Assembly (NCBI RefSeq): GCF_014696315.1
Contig: NZ_JACJPX010000067.1
Location: 1 to 43,365, forward strand
DNA: 43,365 bases
Source of the DNA: Calothrix membranacea FACHB-236
Lineage (GTDB): Bacteria; Cyanobacteriota; Cyanobacteriia; Cyanobacteriales; Nostocaceae
Reading direction: 5' to 3'
Made by a program: the position numbers and the translations under genes. The notes below the pieces were generated by a model. That model made no database searches, was not told the origin of the DNA, and saw only the letters and a program-made list of their open reading frames with translations. Below are positions 7,850-16,882 of this stretch, piece after piece. Each line of letters opens with the position of its first letter. The first letter of the stretch is position 1.

Positions 7850-7940
7850 TGGGGATTGGGCATTGGGCATGGGGCATGGGTAATAGGTAATAAAAATTTC
7901 TCCCCTGCTTCCTCTGCTCCCCTGCTTCCTCTGCTTATCT
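7850..7940. repeat. STRR: GGGCATT/GGGCATG heptamers and C-rich tract
   Basis: Between the convergent aroF and GHL10 genes lie GGGCATTGGGCATGGGGCAT units, then TAATAGG units and repeated CCCCTGCTTCCTCTGCT. Confidence 0.75.
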
Positions 7941-7959
7941 TCATCAACCTACATCCCTA

Positions 7960-9420
7960 TTAATTCGCCAACAGCTTCATAAATTTTCCAGTTTGATCAA
8001 TATAGCCACTATAGACATCTTTCTCGTCAATTTTTACGAGAGCCACTCCTTCTGAAAAAGGTTCAGCTTTGTCATATTCCATACGAACAACCAGTTTACC
8101 TGTGGTATCAATGTAGCCGTATTTGTAACCCATTCTGACGGCTGCCAAACCTTCAGAAAATGGTTCAACCGAATCAAATTCTACCTTAAGAATATTTTCT
8201 GGTGATGTAATTATTTCTGTGGAATTGTTGATGCGTCGATGAGTAAAAGTATTCTTTTTAATTTCTTTCGGGTCGAATTTTCCGGCTGGTTGAGAGTAAA
8301 CACCAGATTTGAGAACATTAGCTAAAGCATCCTTATCGTCTCGTAAACCTTCGTAGAAAAAGAGAACTTCTCCTTGAAGACCAAGACAACGATTAGTTTT
8401 GATGGCAGTATCTAAATATTCTGGAGTAATTCTATAGGTACTTGTCTTGAGAAGGATAGCAGGAATTAGTTGTGGTAATTTCTGTTGGGTAAATTGTTTA
8501 GATACTACCTTATCTATATTTGTTTGATAAAGTTTTAATTCCTTGTCATATATCTGTGGATGAATTAAATCAACTAATCCCCAATCAATCCAAGCTTGAG
8601 AATCTTGGAGGTAGTTATCATAACACCAAGGATAATTATTCGGCGACATGGAAATAATTAAGTCTGGGTTGACATTAATTACTGCACGATAGAGACGATG
8701 TAAAAAATTTGAAAGAATATCAGCCCGCCATATTACCCATTGTTGCCATTGTTGTCTCCATTCTGAATCTAGCCAGAGTGGGTCTGGTGGTTCTTGGGGA
8801 TTTAGAGCATTTCGTCTTTTTGGTGGTTTTGGTGGTTGCTGATTAAACTCATTTTGATAGCGTTTAATAGTTTTTTCATCATAACCGCCTTCCATAGGAA
8901 AAGCAGGTAAGTGATCGTCTCCTTGAATGCCGGCAATTCCATTGCCATACTTGTTTACAACTTCTAAAAATAAACTTAATATAAATTCTTGGACTTCGGT
9001 ATCGAGCGCATTTAACCAATAATAATCATTGACAACAAGGGTTTGACCATCAACACCACAGGCCGCCCATTGTTTTTTATCATTAATAATTTTTCCACCA
9101 TTCCCTTTATAAGAACTCATAAAGCCATATTCAAACCAAGGGATAACTGCAATATCAAATTTTTGAGCTTCTTCAATTAGCTCTTGTAAAGGATCTCTAA
9201 TTGTTTTAGTAACTTTATCTCGAAAACGTTCTTTTATTTCTATGCCAAATTTTTCTTTCATCACTTGGCTAGGATAATTAGTTGAGCCTTGATTCCAAAC
9301 AACAGGAAATACAACGTTAAATCCAGTTTCGGCGAGAAATTTTATCGCCTCAGCAATATTGTCTTTGGAGTCTAAGACTTTACTATCTGTTGTGGTGAGC
9401 CAAATGCCGCGAATTTCCAT
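7960..9420 (-). CDS. GHL10-type glycoside hydrolase-like protein with C-terminal WG repeats
   Basis: Residues 1 to about 370 match the family 10-like glycosyl hydrolase group (GHL10/DUF187): an opening MEIRGIWLTTTDSKVL, then NVVFPVVWNQGSTNYPS, the barrel strand IAVIPWFEYGF, GIAGIQGDDHLPAFP and LIISMSPNNYPW. The C-terminal about 80 residues hold two WG-type beta repeats (PFSEGLAAVRMGYKYGYIDT and PFSEGVALVKI...SGYID), which often mediate binding. The ATG at 9418-9420 gives 486 residues; a TTG at 9483 would add 21 poorly conserved-looking residues, so I reject it. No signal peptide is evident from this start. The substrate is unknown, though relatives act on cell-wall or exopolysaccharide glycans. 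It is convergent with aroF. Confidence 0.85.
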   Translation of the reverse strand: MEIRGIWLTTTDSKVLDSKDNIAEAIKFLAETGFNVVFPVVWNQGSTNYPSQVMKEKFGIEIKERFRDKVTKTIRDPLQELIEEAQKFDIAVIPWFEYGFMSSYKGNGGKIINDKKQWAACGVDGQTLVVNDYYWLNALDTEVQEFILSLFLEVVNKYGNGIAGIQGDDHLPAFPMEGGYDEKTIKRYQNEFNQQPPKPPKRRNALNPQEPPDPLWLDSEWRQQWQQWVIWRADILSNFLHRLYRAVINVNPDLIISMSPNNYPWCYDNYLQDSQAWIDWGLVDLIHPQIYDKELKLYQTNIDKVVSKQFTQQKLPQLIPAILLKTSTYRITPEYLDTAIKTNRCLGLQGEVLFFYEGLRDDKDALANVLKSGVYSQPAGKFDPKEIKKNTFTHRRINNSTEIITSPENILKVEFDSVEPFSEGLAAVRMGYKYGYIDTTGKLVVRMEYDKAEPFSEGVALVKIDEKDVYSGYIDQTGKFMKLLAN

Positions 9421-9489
9421 AAAGTATGTTGAGTTTGATGCTTGGCTTGGGGTTTGGTGTGGGATGTTTGTTCCAATTAGCAATTCCAG

Positions 9490-9574
9490 AAAGTCGGCGG
9501 GAAAGCCAACTCCTTCAAGGAAGTGGGCTTTCGCAGGAATTGGGCATTGGTGGCTTCTCCTATGCGCCGACTTT
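9490..9574. repeat. 85-base structured inverted-repeat element
   Basis: AAAGTCGGCG (9490-9499) pairs with CGCCGACTTT (9565-9574). Inside, GAAAGCC (9501-9507) pairs with GGCTTTC (9526-9532), extended by an ACTCC/GGAAGT helix. A T5 run ends the plus strand. On the minus strand it resembles the structured ends I associate with cyanobacterial IS200/IS605 elements, from memory only. No transposase gene is adjacent. Confidence 0.55.
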
Positions 9575-9726
9575 TTGTAAATTAATATTCAAGATTCCGT
9601 AAAAGTTTCAACTGAGTTGAAGAATTAAATATAAGCATTTTCACTAGTATATTCGTGTTAGCGCAATCTAACTATGGCTTTAACTGCATCTGCCAGTAGA
9701 TAGATTTAATCAACTAAAAGAGGTAA

Positions 9727-9954
9727 ATGATGAAAGACAAACAAAAAAGCCTAGATGATCTCAATTTCGTCACTGAACTGAGTATGAGTGAGTTAGAAGG
9801 AATCAGTGGCGGTGCTAGCAATGATTTAACTTCACCTCGAAAACCAATTATTGTTGGTGGACAGGCATCTTTGTCACCTACACCTTATGTACCACCAGAA
9901 GAAGATGAACCATTACCCCAAACTATAGATCCAACTTCAAGACTAACCTTTTGA
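9727..9954 (+). CDS. Double-glycine leader peptide (bacteriocin/RiPP-like precursor)
   Basis: This is a 75-residue peptide. Its first half, DDLNFVTELSMSELEGISGG, has the hydrophobic/Glu pattern and Gly-Gly end of double-glycine leaders cut by C39 peptidase-type ABC exporters. The remaining 46 residues are Pro-rich and acidic (PYVPPEEDEPLPQ) and contain no cysteine, so lanthionine or disulfide maturation is unlikely. The ATG at 9727 or 9730 follows an AGAGGT ribosome site. The stop is 67 bases before the FHA-like exoprotein on the same strand, so they may be cotranscribed. No exporter or modifying enzyme is in the window. It could be a secreted peptide, a signal, or a protein that only borrows the leader. 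Confidence 0.72.
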   Translation: MMKDKQKSLDDLNFVTELSMSELEGISGGASNDLTSPRKPIIVGGQASLSPTPYVPPEEDEPLPQTIDPTSRLTF

Positions 9955-10021
9955 TTTATCTATCCCGATCAATTTTTGATTGACAAATTGCAATCTGCGC
10001 CGAAGTCTAGTCTTTTAAAGA

Positions 10022-13000
10022 ATGGCAATCATGGGTTTTATTTGGTCAAATTGGTGCTGGTGGTTGAGAGTAACCAGTTTCTTAGCCGTATGTGGAGTAT
10101 ATGCTGCATCCGGAAATTTTGCCAAAGCTCAGATTACCCCTGATTCTACTTTAGGTGCAGAAAGTTCTCAGATCATCCCAAATGTCAGTATAGATGGTCT
10201 TCCTGCTGACCAAATTGATGGCGGAGCTAGGCGAGGTGCGAGTCTATTTCATAGTTTTCAACAATTCAATGTTGGTGAAGGACAACGAGTCTTTTTCACT
10301 AATCCCGCAGGAATTGAAAACATATTTAGTCGAGTGACTGGAACTAACCCATCAACAATTCTCGGAACCCTGGGTATCAACGGTGGAGCAAATCTATTTT
10401 TACTGAATCCCAATGGCATTATTTTTGGCCCTAATGCCAGACTTGACATCCGTGGTTCTTTTGTGGGAAGTACCGCCAATAGTATCAAATTTAATGATGG
10501 GATAGAATTTAGCACCATTAATCCGGCTGCGCCGCCTTTATTAACGCTCAATGTTCCAATTGGCTTGCAATATGGACAAGATCCAGGCAGGATTTTGGTA
10601 CAAGGGCAAGGTAATGAACTGATAGTTAATCAAGATACTGGTAAAGTACTGGAAGTTAATCGCACTGGTGGCTTGGAGGTGGGGACTGCTCAAACTTTGG
10701 CTTTAGCTGGTGGTGAAGTCGTGCTGGAAGGCGGAAGTTTAAGGGCTGAATCAGGGCGAGTTGAAGTTTGGAGTATCCAAGGGGGGGGTTTAGTTGGTAT
10801 TACCCCAACAAACCCAGGCTGGGAGTTGAGTAATCAGGGTGTAGAGAATTTCCAAGATATTCGCCTCTCCCAAACTGCTGCTATTGATACTAGCGGTGCG
10901 GGAGGTGGCAAGATTCAAATGCAAGGGCGGCGAGTAGCCCTAGAAGATGGTTCTTTGGTTTTGTCGCTCACACAGGGTGAGAAAAGCGGCGGAAGTATCA
11001 GTATCAAAGGTTCTGAGTCTATCCAGGCAAGTGGAAACGCGCCTAATGGTGAAGCTAGTGTCTTTTTAACTGAAACAACAGGTATTGGAAAAGCCGGTGA
11101 TGTAGAAATCAATACAGGTAGCTTGATTCTCCAAAATGGAGCGCAAGTATCATCTAGTACTTTTAATCAAGGTGGTGCCGGTAAAATTGTTGTCAACGCC
11201 TCAGAGTTATTTACAGCAACAGGAATTACTGCAACTGGAAAATTTAGCAGTGGCTTATATTCTGTAACCCGTAACAGTAGTGGTGATAGCGGTACAGTAG
11301 AAGTAACAACGAAGCGGGTGGTACTCCAAGATCAGGCTCAAGTAAGCGCTACCACTTTTAGTCCGGGGCGTGGCGGAAATGTGCTGGTGAAAGCTGCTGA
11401 ATCAGTAGAAGCAATTGGATCTAGCGGCTTATTTGCTTCGAGTCAGAGTAGTGGTGATAGCGGCAGAGTAGAAATTAACACAGGAAAATTGATACTCCAG
11501 AATGGTTCACAGATAAATGCTTCTGCATTTAAAGAAGGTAATGGTGGCGATGTGCTAGTCAATGCAGATATATCTGTAGAAGTGATTGGCATTGCCGCAG
11601 AGGGAAATTTTCCCAGCAGCTTGACAGCACAAACTCAAGGTGAAGGGCAAGGCGGTACAGTAGAGATTAATACAGGAAAGCTGATACTCCAAAATGGTGG
11701 ACAAGTAAGCGCCGCAACTATCACTCAGGGTCTTGGTGGCGATGTGCTAGTCAATGCGAGGGACTCTGTAGAAGTGACTGGTATGGCTGAAAATGGGAGT
11801 TTTCCTAGTATTTTGATAGCACAAACTCAAGGTGCGGGGAAAGGCGGTACAGTAGAGATTAACACAGGAAAGCTAATCCTCCAAGATGGTGGACAGATCA
11901 GTGCCACAACTCTAAATCAGGGTCTTGGAGGTGATATCATCGTCAACGCTGCGGATTCAGTAGAAGTGATTGGCGTTTCTCAAAATGGTAGATTTTCCAG
12001 TGGTTTGAGAGTACAAACCGGAGGCACTGGCGATGGTGGAACTGTGTCAATTAACACAGGAAAGCTGATTATCCAAGACAGAGGACGGATAACTACCACA
12101 ACGTTAAATGAAGGTCGCGGCGGTAATATAGTCGTAAATGCAACAGAATCGGTAGAAACAATTGGTTTTACCAGTGGTTTGAGAGTACAGTCACAAGGCG
12201 CTGGAAATGGCGGTAGTTTATCAATCAATACTAGAAGGTTTCTGGCCAGCAAAGGAGCGCAAAATTTAGCTACTGCTTTTAATAAAGGCAATGGTGGAAA
12301 TATTCACATCCAGGCTTCAAAAGTAGAATTAATTGGCACGGCGGAGACTGGCGAACCTACCACTGTGTTTGCTACTACTCGCAGTGAGGGCAATGGTGGT
12401 GAAGTCACAATTAACACAGATAAATTAATTGTCCAAGGAGGAGCGCAAGTAGGCGCAGGGACTTTTAGTAGCGGTCAAGGTGGTAATGTTTTTGTCAAAG
12501 CTGCTGATATCGTAGAATTGGTTGGCACAGTTCCACAGGTTGCCAATCGAAATTTTTTCCGAGATCAATCTGGTGAACAGTTTCCCAGTGGTTTATTTAC
12601 TGGCTCTGAAGGTACTGGGGGTGCGGGAAATTTAAGGGTTGAGACCAAAAATTTAACGCTGCGAGATGGCGCTGCAATTAGTGTGAACAACCAGGGAATC
12701 GGAAATGCTGGAGATTTAGAAGTAGTAGCGCGCAACGTTTTGCTAAATAACCAAGCGGTTCTCTCAGCGACAACTACATCAGGTCAAGGCGGAAATATTG
12801 CTTTGCAAATTGGTGACTTGTTATTATTACGCCGCAATAGTCAAATTTCCACAGATGCAGGTATCGATGGGGCTGGTGGTGATGGGGGAAATATTTTAAT
12901 TGATGGTGGCTTGATAGTTGCAATCCCTAATGAAGATAGCGATATCACTGCTAACGCCTACCAAGGGCGGGGAGGTAATATCAATATTACTACTCAAGGT

Positions 13001-13498
13001 ATCTTTGGTTTGGAATTTCGCGATCGCATAACCTCTTTGAGCGATATTACTGTTAGTTCTCAGTTTGGGTTAGATGGCATCTTTGAAATTGATATTTTGG
13101 ATGTTGACCCACGCCAAGGATTAACTGAATTACCCGCAGATATTATTGATGTTTCTAGCCTAATTGAACAGGACTTCTGCCGTGTTGTTGGCAAGGATAG
13201 CGCATTTATAGTTACAGGTCGTGGCGGTTTACCTAGTTCTCCCAACGAACCCCTCAGCAATAATGCGCCTTGGGACGATTTGCGCTTAGTAGAGGAAAGT
13301 ACAGCAGTATCTCAACTCCCCCCAGCATCTAGGCGCGAACAACCAAATATCAAAGATAATCAACCAGGGAAAATTGTAGAAGCCCAAGGTTGGATTACTA
13401 CCCCGAATGGCAATTTGCTGCTGACAGCGGAACCAGTGAGAGTTACCCCGCAAGGGCTGTGGTTGCATCCCTTGGATTGTCAGGCGTGGAGGGGGTGA
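10022..13498 (+). CDS. Filamentous hemagglutinin-like exoprotein (two-partner secretion TpsA type)
   Basis: The 1158-residue protein is a likely surface or secreted beta-helix adhesin. An extended signal peptide (about 1-36) ends in AKA before QITPDSTLG. The FHA/TPS secretion domain follows (about 40-310), with FTNPAGIENIFSRVTG, LFLLNPNGIIFGPNARLDI and GSFVGSTA. Residues about 310-950 are imperfect repeats built on INTGKLILQNGGQVSA and GGDVLVNA, typical of a long right-handed beta helix. The C-terminal part (about 1020-1158) has ELPADIIDVSSLIEQDFC and EAQGWITTPNGNLLLTA, a tail common to cyanobacterial members. Secretion would need a TpsB/Omp85-type partner, which is absent here. A CHAT-domain gene follows 151 bases later and a double-glycine peptide gene precedes it. 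Confidence 0.93.
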   Translation: MAIMGFIWSNWCWWLRVTSFLAVCGVYAASGNFAKAQITPDSTLGAESSQIIPNVSIDGLPADQIDGGARRGASLFHSFQQFNVGEGQRVFFTNPAGIENIFSRVTGTNPSTILGTLGINGGANLFLLNPNGIIFGPNARLDIRGSFVGSTANSIKFNDGIEFSTINPAAPPLLTLNVPIGLQYGQDPGRILVQGQGNELIVNQDTGKVLEVNRTGGLEVGTAQTLALAGGEVVLEGGSLRAESGRVEVWSIQGGGLVGITPTNPGWELSNQGVENFQDIRLSQTAAIDTSGAGGGKIQMQGRRVALEDGSLVLSLTQGEKSGGSISIKGSESIQASGNAPNGEASVFLTETTGIGKAGDVEINTGSLILQNGAQVSSSTFNQGGAGKIVVNASELFTATGITATGKFSSGLYSVTRNSSGDSGTVEVTTKRVVLQDQAQVSATTFSPGRGGNVLVKAAESVEAIGSSGLFASSQSSGDSGRVEINTGKLILQNGSQINASAFKEGNGGDVLVNADISVEVIGIAAEGNFPSSLTAQTQGEGQGGTVEINTGKLILQNGGQVSAATITQGLGGDVLVNARDSVEVTGMAENGSFPSILIAQTQGAGKGGTVEINTGKLILQDGGQISATTLNQGLGGDIIVNAADSVEVIGVSQNGRFSSGLRVQTGGTGDGGTVSINTGKLIIQDRGRITTTTLNEGRGGNIVVNATESVETIGFTSGLRVQSQGAGNGGSLSINTRRFLASKGAQNLATAFNKGNGGNIHIQASKVELIGTAETGEPTTVFATTRSEGNGGEVTINTDKLIVQGGAQVGAGTFSSGQGGNVFVKAADIVELVGTVPQVANRNFFRDQSGEQFPSGLFTGSEGTGGAGNLRVETKNLTLRDGAAISVNNQGIGNAGDLEVVARNVLLNNQAVLSATTTSGQGGNIALQIGDLLLLRRNSQISTDAGIDGAGGDGGNILIDGGLIVAIPNEDSDITANAYQGRGGNINITTQGIFGLEFRDRITSLSDITVSSQFGLDGIFEIDILDVDPRQGLTELPADIIDVSSLIEQDFCRVVGKDSAFIVTGRGGLPSSPNEPLSNNAPWDDLRLVEESTAVSQLPPASRREQPNIKDNQPGKIVEAQGWITTPNGNLLLTAEPVRVTPQGLWLHPLDCQAWRG

Positions 13499-13499
13499 G

Positions 13500-13649
13500 G
13501 GGTAGGGGGCAGGGGGAGTAGGGGAGATGAGGGGGATGAGGGGGATGAGGGGGATAAGGGGACAAATTCTAATTACCCATTACCCATTACCAAACACCCA
13601 ATACCAAACCCCAATTACCAATTACCCATTACCAATTACCCATTACCAA
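13500..13649. repeat. STRR: GGGGGAT(GA) and ATTACCC/ATTACCA heptamers
   Basis: GATGAGGGG units (13520-13560) are followed by ATTACCC, ATTACCA and related heptamers up to the CHAT gene start. The tract keeps a frame open upstream of the CHAT gene without being coding in character. Confidence 0.8.
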
Positions 13650-16274
13650 ATGCTACAGAAATTTGCGATCGCTCTTTTCGGGTTACTCTTCAGTTTAGGT
13701 ATCCATTGGTTGATGCTGGTTGGTGGTGCGCCAGTGGGGGCGAATCAAGGGTTGGGGTTGATGCAGGTGGGGAACCAATTTTATGATGCGGGGCAGTTTG
13801 CTGCTGCTGCAAAGGTTTGGGGTGAGGCTGCACAGGGATATGAGCAAGCAGGGGAACGCAATCGTCAAGCTTTGGCTTGGAGTTTTATTTCTCTGGCTAA
13901 GCAACAACTCGGAGAATGGCAAGCGGCTGAGGCAGCAATTGATACTAGTTTATCTTTGCTGAATCAGACAGATAAAGCAAATTCTCGCATCCATGCTCAG
14001 GTATTGAATGCTTTGGCGCGGCTACAATTGTTGGGTGGGAAGGGGGAAGATGGGGCGCAAGCGGCGGGGAAAACTTGGCAAGAGGCGGAGTTTTTCTACA
14101 GAAAAGCTGGCGATTCGATGGGGACGATTGGGAGTCAAATTAATCAAGCCCAAGCGCTGCAAACTTTGGGGCTTTATCGTCAAGCTAGAAAGTTATTGGT
14201 AGAAGTTCGGCAAAGTTTAGAACAATCTCCTGATTCGCGGTTGAAAATTACTGGGTTACGTACTTTAAGCGATATCTTTCAACAAGCGGGAGAGTTAGAA
14301 GCTGCACAAAAGATGTTAATGCAAGCTTTAACAGTAGCGTCAAAATTAGAATTGCCCCAAGATGTCAGTATGACTTTGCTGAGTTTAGGTAATACAGCTC
14401 GTAGCCAAAAACAAACTCAAAAGGCTCTGGAATATTACCAGCAAGTAGAAAAAGTTGCGGCGGGTAAATTTCCACTGCTGGGGATGCAAGCCCAAATTAA
14501 TCGCTTGAGTTTACTGATGGAAACAAATCAGTGGGGTGAGGCTGAGAGTTTAGGGGCAAAAATTCCCCAACCATTAGCGATTTTACCTCCCGGTCGCTCT
14601 GCAATTAACGCTCAAGTTAATTTAGCGAAGAATTTAATTTGTCTGCAACGCCAACGCAGTACACCCATTTGCCCACAGAAGAATCAGCAATCTCAGCCTC
14701 AGGTAATAAATGAGGCATCAAACTCAGTAATTACTTTAATGTTAAATGCGGCAATTCAACAAGCTGAAAAGTTGCAAGACCGCCGTACTCAGTCTTATGC
14801 TTTGGGTAATCTCGGTCAGTTTTACGAACAGCGAGGGGAATGGCAACAGGCGAAGGAATATACTAACAAAGCCCTCAGTCTTTCCCAGCAGATTCAGGCT
14901 GGTGATATTAGCTACCAATGGCAGTGGCAATTGGGGCGGTTACTGAAACAAGAAGATAGTCAAGCAGCCATCGCCGCTTATTCCCAAGCTGTGAAATCTC
15001 TGCAATCAATTCGTAGTGATTTGGTGACGCTGAATCCTGATATTCAATTTGGCTTTCGCGAAGAGGTAGAACCAGTTTATCGGGAATTGGTGAATTTACT
15101 CTTACAAGGCGAGAACCCCAGCCAAGCCAACCTCAAGCAAGCGCGGGAAGCCATTGAAGCGCTACAATTAGCTGAACTTGACAATTTCTTTCGGGATGCT
15201 TGCGCCCAAGCTAAACCAGAACAGTTAGATAAAATTGTTGATAGCGCTGCCACTCCCACAGCTGTATTTTACGGCATTGTTTTACCAGACCGCTTGGAAT
15301 TTATTCTCAAGTTACCCCAGCAAGGGAATTTACTGCACTACAGAACCCAAGTGGATCAAGCTGAGGTTGAGAGTACCTTAAAACAACTTCGGGAAAAGCT
15401 AGCCCAGCCTAAACCATCGAAAGACTTACCTAAAATATCTCAGCAAGTATATAACTGGCTACTGCGCCAAGCTGAACCAGATTTAGGGAAAAATAATATT
15501 GATACCTTAGTGTTCGTCTTAGATTTTTCCTTGCAGAATATACCCCTAGCTGTTCTCGATGATGGTAAACAATATTTAGTAGAGAAATATGCACTAGCTC
15601 TCAGTCCTGGTTTACAACTGGTAGAATCTCAGCCGTTAACGCAGATTCCACTCAATGTGTTAACCGCCGGAGTCAGCGAAAGCCGCACCATTGCAGGTAG
15701 AAACTTTGATTCCCTCAGCCAAGTTCCCCTAGAACTAGAACAAATTCAAGCGGAAGTAGCCAAAAGTAAACAACTGCTGAACTCCCAATTAAGCGCCGCT
15801 AACCTCAGACAAGCAGTAGAGTCAGTTCCCTTCTCTGTCATTCACCTGGCGACACATGGTAACTTTAGTTCTAACCCCGATGAAACCTTTGTGTTGCTGT
15901 GGGATCGGTTACTGCGAGCCAAGAATTTTGATCAGTTGTTGGGAATAGGCGATCGCATCAATCCCCGTACAATTGAATTATTAACCTTGAGTGCTTGCGA
16001 AACCGCCACTGGCGACAAACGCGCCACATTAGGTTTAGCCGGAATCGCAGTCAGAGCCGGAGCGCGCAGCACATTAGCAACACTTTGGCAAGTAAAAGAC
16101 GAGTCTACCGCCGCATTTGCGATTCAATTTTATAAGGTGTTAAAGGATGAGAAGTTAACCAAAGCCCAAGCATTGCGAAAAGCGCAACTATATTTAATGG
16201 AGAAGCATCCTAATACGAATTATCGCCTACCTTATTATTGGGCACCCTTTGTTTTGGTGGGTAATTGGTTGTAA
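13650..16274 (+). CDS. Exported TPR-CHAT protease-like protein
   Basis: The 874-residue protein begins with a hydrophobic segment (KFAIALFGLLFSLGIHWLMLV) that is a signal peptide or membrane anchor, so the body is probably periplasmic. Residues about 38-490 are TPR-like helical repeats (VGNQFYDAGQFAAAAKVWGEA, ALGNLGQFYEQRGEWQQAKEY). The C-terminal about 280 residues are a CHAT domain of the caspase/separase fold, with the catalytic pair His736 in HLATHG and Cys783 in LSACET. The ATG at 13650 is chosen because upstream codons are translated STRR. It is downstream of the FHA-like gene, a pairing I associate with cyanobacteria. A role in processing or sensing the exoprotein is plausible but inferred only from position. 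Confidence 0.9.
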   Translation: MLQKFAIALFGLLFSLGIHWLMLVGGAPVGANQGLGLMQVGNQFYDAGQFAAAAKVWGEAAQGYEQAGERNRQALAWSFISLAKQQLGEWQAAEAAIDTSLSLLNQTDKANSRIHAQVLNALARLQLLGGKGEDGAQAAGKTWQEAEFFYRKAGDSMGTIGSQINQAQALQTLGLYRQARKLLVEVRQSLEQSPDSRLKITGLRTLSDIFQQAGELEAAQKMLMQALTVASKLELPQDVSMTLLSLGNTARSQKQTQKALEYYQQVEKVAAGKFPLLGMQAQINRLSLLMETNQWGEAESLGAKIPQPLAILPPGRSAINAQVNLAKNLICLQRQRSTPICPQKNQQSQPQVINEASNSVITLMLNAAIQQAEKLQDRRTQSYALGNLGQFYEQRGEWQQAKEYTNKALSLSQQIQAGDISYQWQWQLGRLLKQEDSQAAIAAYSQAVKSLQSIRSDLVTLNPDIQFGFREEVEPVYRELVNLLLQGENPSQANLKQAREAIEALQLAELDNFFRDACAQAKPEQLDKIVDSAATPTAVFYGIVLPDRLEFILKLPQQGNLLHYRTQVDQAEVESTLKQLREKLAQPKPSKDLPKISQQVYNWLLRQAEPDLGKNNIDTLVFVLDFSLQNIPLAVLDDGKQYLVEKYALALSPGLQLVESQPLTQIPLNVLTAGVSESRTIAGRNFDSLSQVPLELEQIQAEVAKSKQLLNSQLSAANLRQAVESVPFSVIHLATHGNFSSNPDETFVLLWDRLLRAKNFDQLLGIGDRINPRTIELLTLSACETATGDKRATLGLAGIAVRAGARSTLATLWQVKDESTAAFAIQFYKVLKDEKLTKAQALRKAQLYLMEKHPNTNYRLPYYWAPFVLVGNWL

Positions 16275-16642
16275 GGAAGGCAGGGGGAGAAAAGCATTAA
16301 CGCAAAGCCCAGTTACCGCAAGGAACTGAAGTTCCTTGCTCATAGGGAAAGTCATCTCAAGATGACTAATACCAAATGGAAAAAAGAATGCGACAGATTG
16401 TAGGGGCACTGGCACTGCCATGCCCTCTATAATATTTTAATGTGTCGCAAAGATTATTTGAATTGGTATAAATATCCTCAAAATCTTGAGTCTACTGAAG
16501 TAGGGGCGGGTTCACAGATAATAGGTGTCAACTTAAGCTAAAAGCGATATAGGGCGGGCGTTGTACAAAAACCCTCGCCCTCATCCCCTCACCCCTTCTC
16601 CCCCAGGAGAAGGGGAATTAAATCTCTTGCTCCCCTCTCCCG
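16275..16642. other. Repeat-filled gap before the NB-ARC gene
   Basis: This gap contains a short AGGAACTGAAGTTCCT palindrome (16321-16336), a MITE-like element (16370-16468) and the start of a dispersed palindrome (16571-16669). No intact gene is supported. Confidence 0.6.
16370..16468. mobile_element. MITE-like element, copy A
   Basis: The 99-bp element has ends TACCAAATGG and TGAATTGGTA. Inside each end lies GCGACA/TGTCGC, and a central GTAGGGGCA...TGCCCTC hairpin follows. The right end matches the left end of the 21405 copy in reverse complement (TACCAATTCAAATAAT). There is no coding capacity. Confidence 0.75.
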
Positions 16643-16669
16643 GTGGGAGAGGGGCTGGGGGTGAGGGCA
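16571..16669. repeat. Dispersed palindrome (CCCCTCACCCC / GGGGTGAGGG type)
   Basis: CCCTCATCCCCTCACCCCTTCTCCC on the left is mirrored by GGGAGAGGGGCTGGGGGTGAGGGC on the right. It is a GC-rich palindrome of a type widely dispersed in bacterial genomes. It abuts, and probably replaced, the original start of the following reading frame. Confidence 0.7.
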
Positions 16670-16882
16670 GAACGTTGTCGCCAAGCGGGTTTCGAGCAAA
16701 TCCGCGAAGCGCTAAATTTACTGAAGGATTTTCTCAAAATTCTGGAAGATAACCGGATTCACACTCAGGGTTCTGATGACTGGCACTTTAGTTTAAAGCT
16801 ATGGTCAAGGGATAAAGAAAAGAACCTGAAACAGTTTGATGAGGTATGGGAAAGCACAGACCACAAAAATCTCAAGAACTAG
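16643..16882 (+). pseudogene. Frameshifted N-terminal part of the NB-ARC gene
   Basis: From about 16665 a frame reads ERCRQAGFEQIREALNLL and later DWHFSLKLWSRDKEKNLKQF followed by DEVW, which looks like real protein. It then ends at a stop (16880-16882) while overlapping the NB-ARC frame by 37 bases. Restoring one A in the AAA run at 16851-16853 would continue it as DEVWEKHRPQKSQELE, directly into the NB-ARC frame. The upstream side runs into the dispersed palindrome, and the only starts there are GTG codons inside it. I read this as an N-terminal domain of about 70 residues separated by a one-base deletion. Programmed frameshifting or a sequencing error would look the same. I do not recognise the domain. 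Confidence 0.6.

Noticed and set aside
7960-9483. TTG start at 9483 for the GHL10 gene
   Set aside because: The family-like sequence begins at the ATG at 9420; the added 21 residues show no family features.
13527-13649. N-terminal extension of the CHAT protein
   Set aside because: It is translated STRR; the signal-like segment begins at the ATG at 13650.
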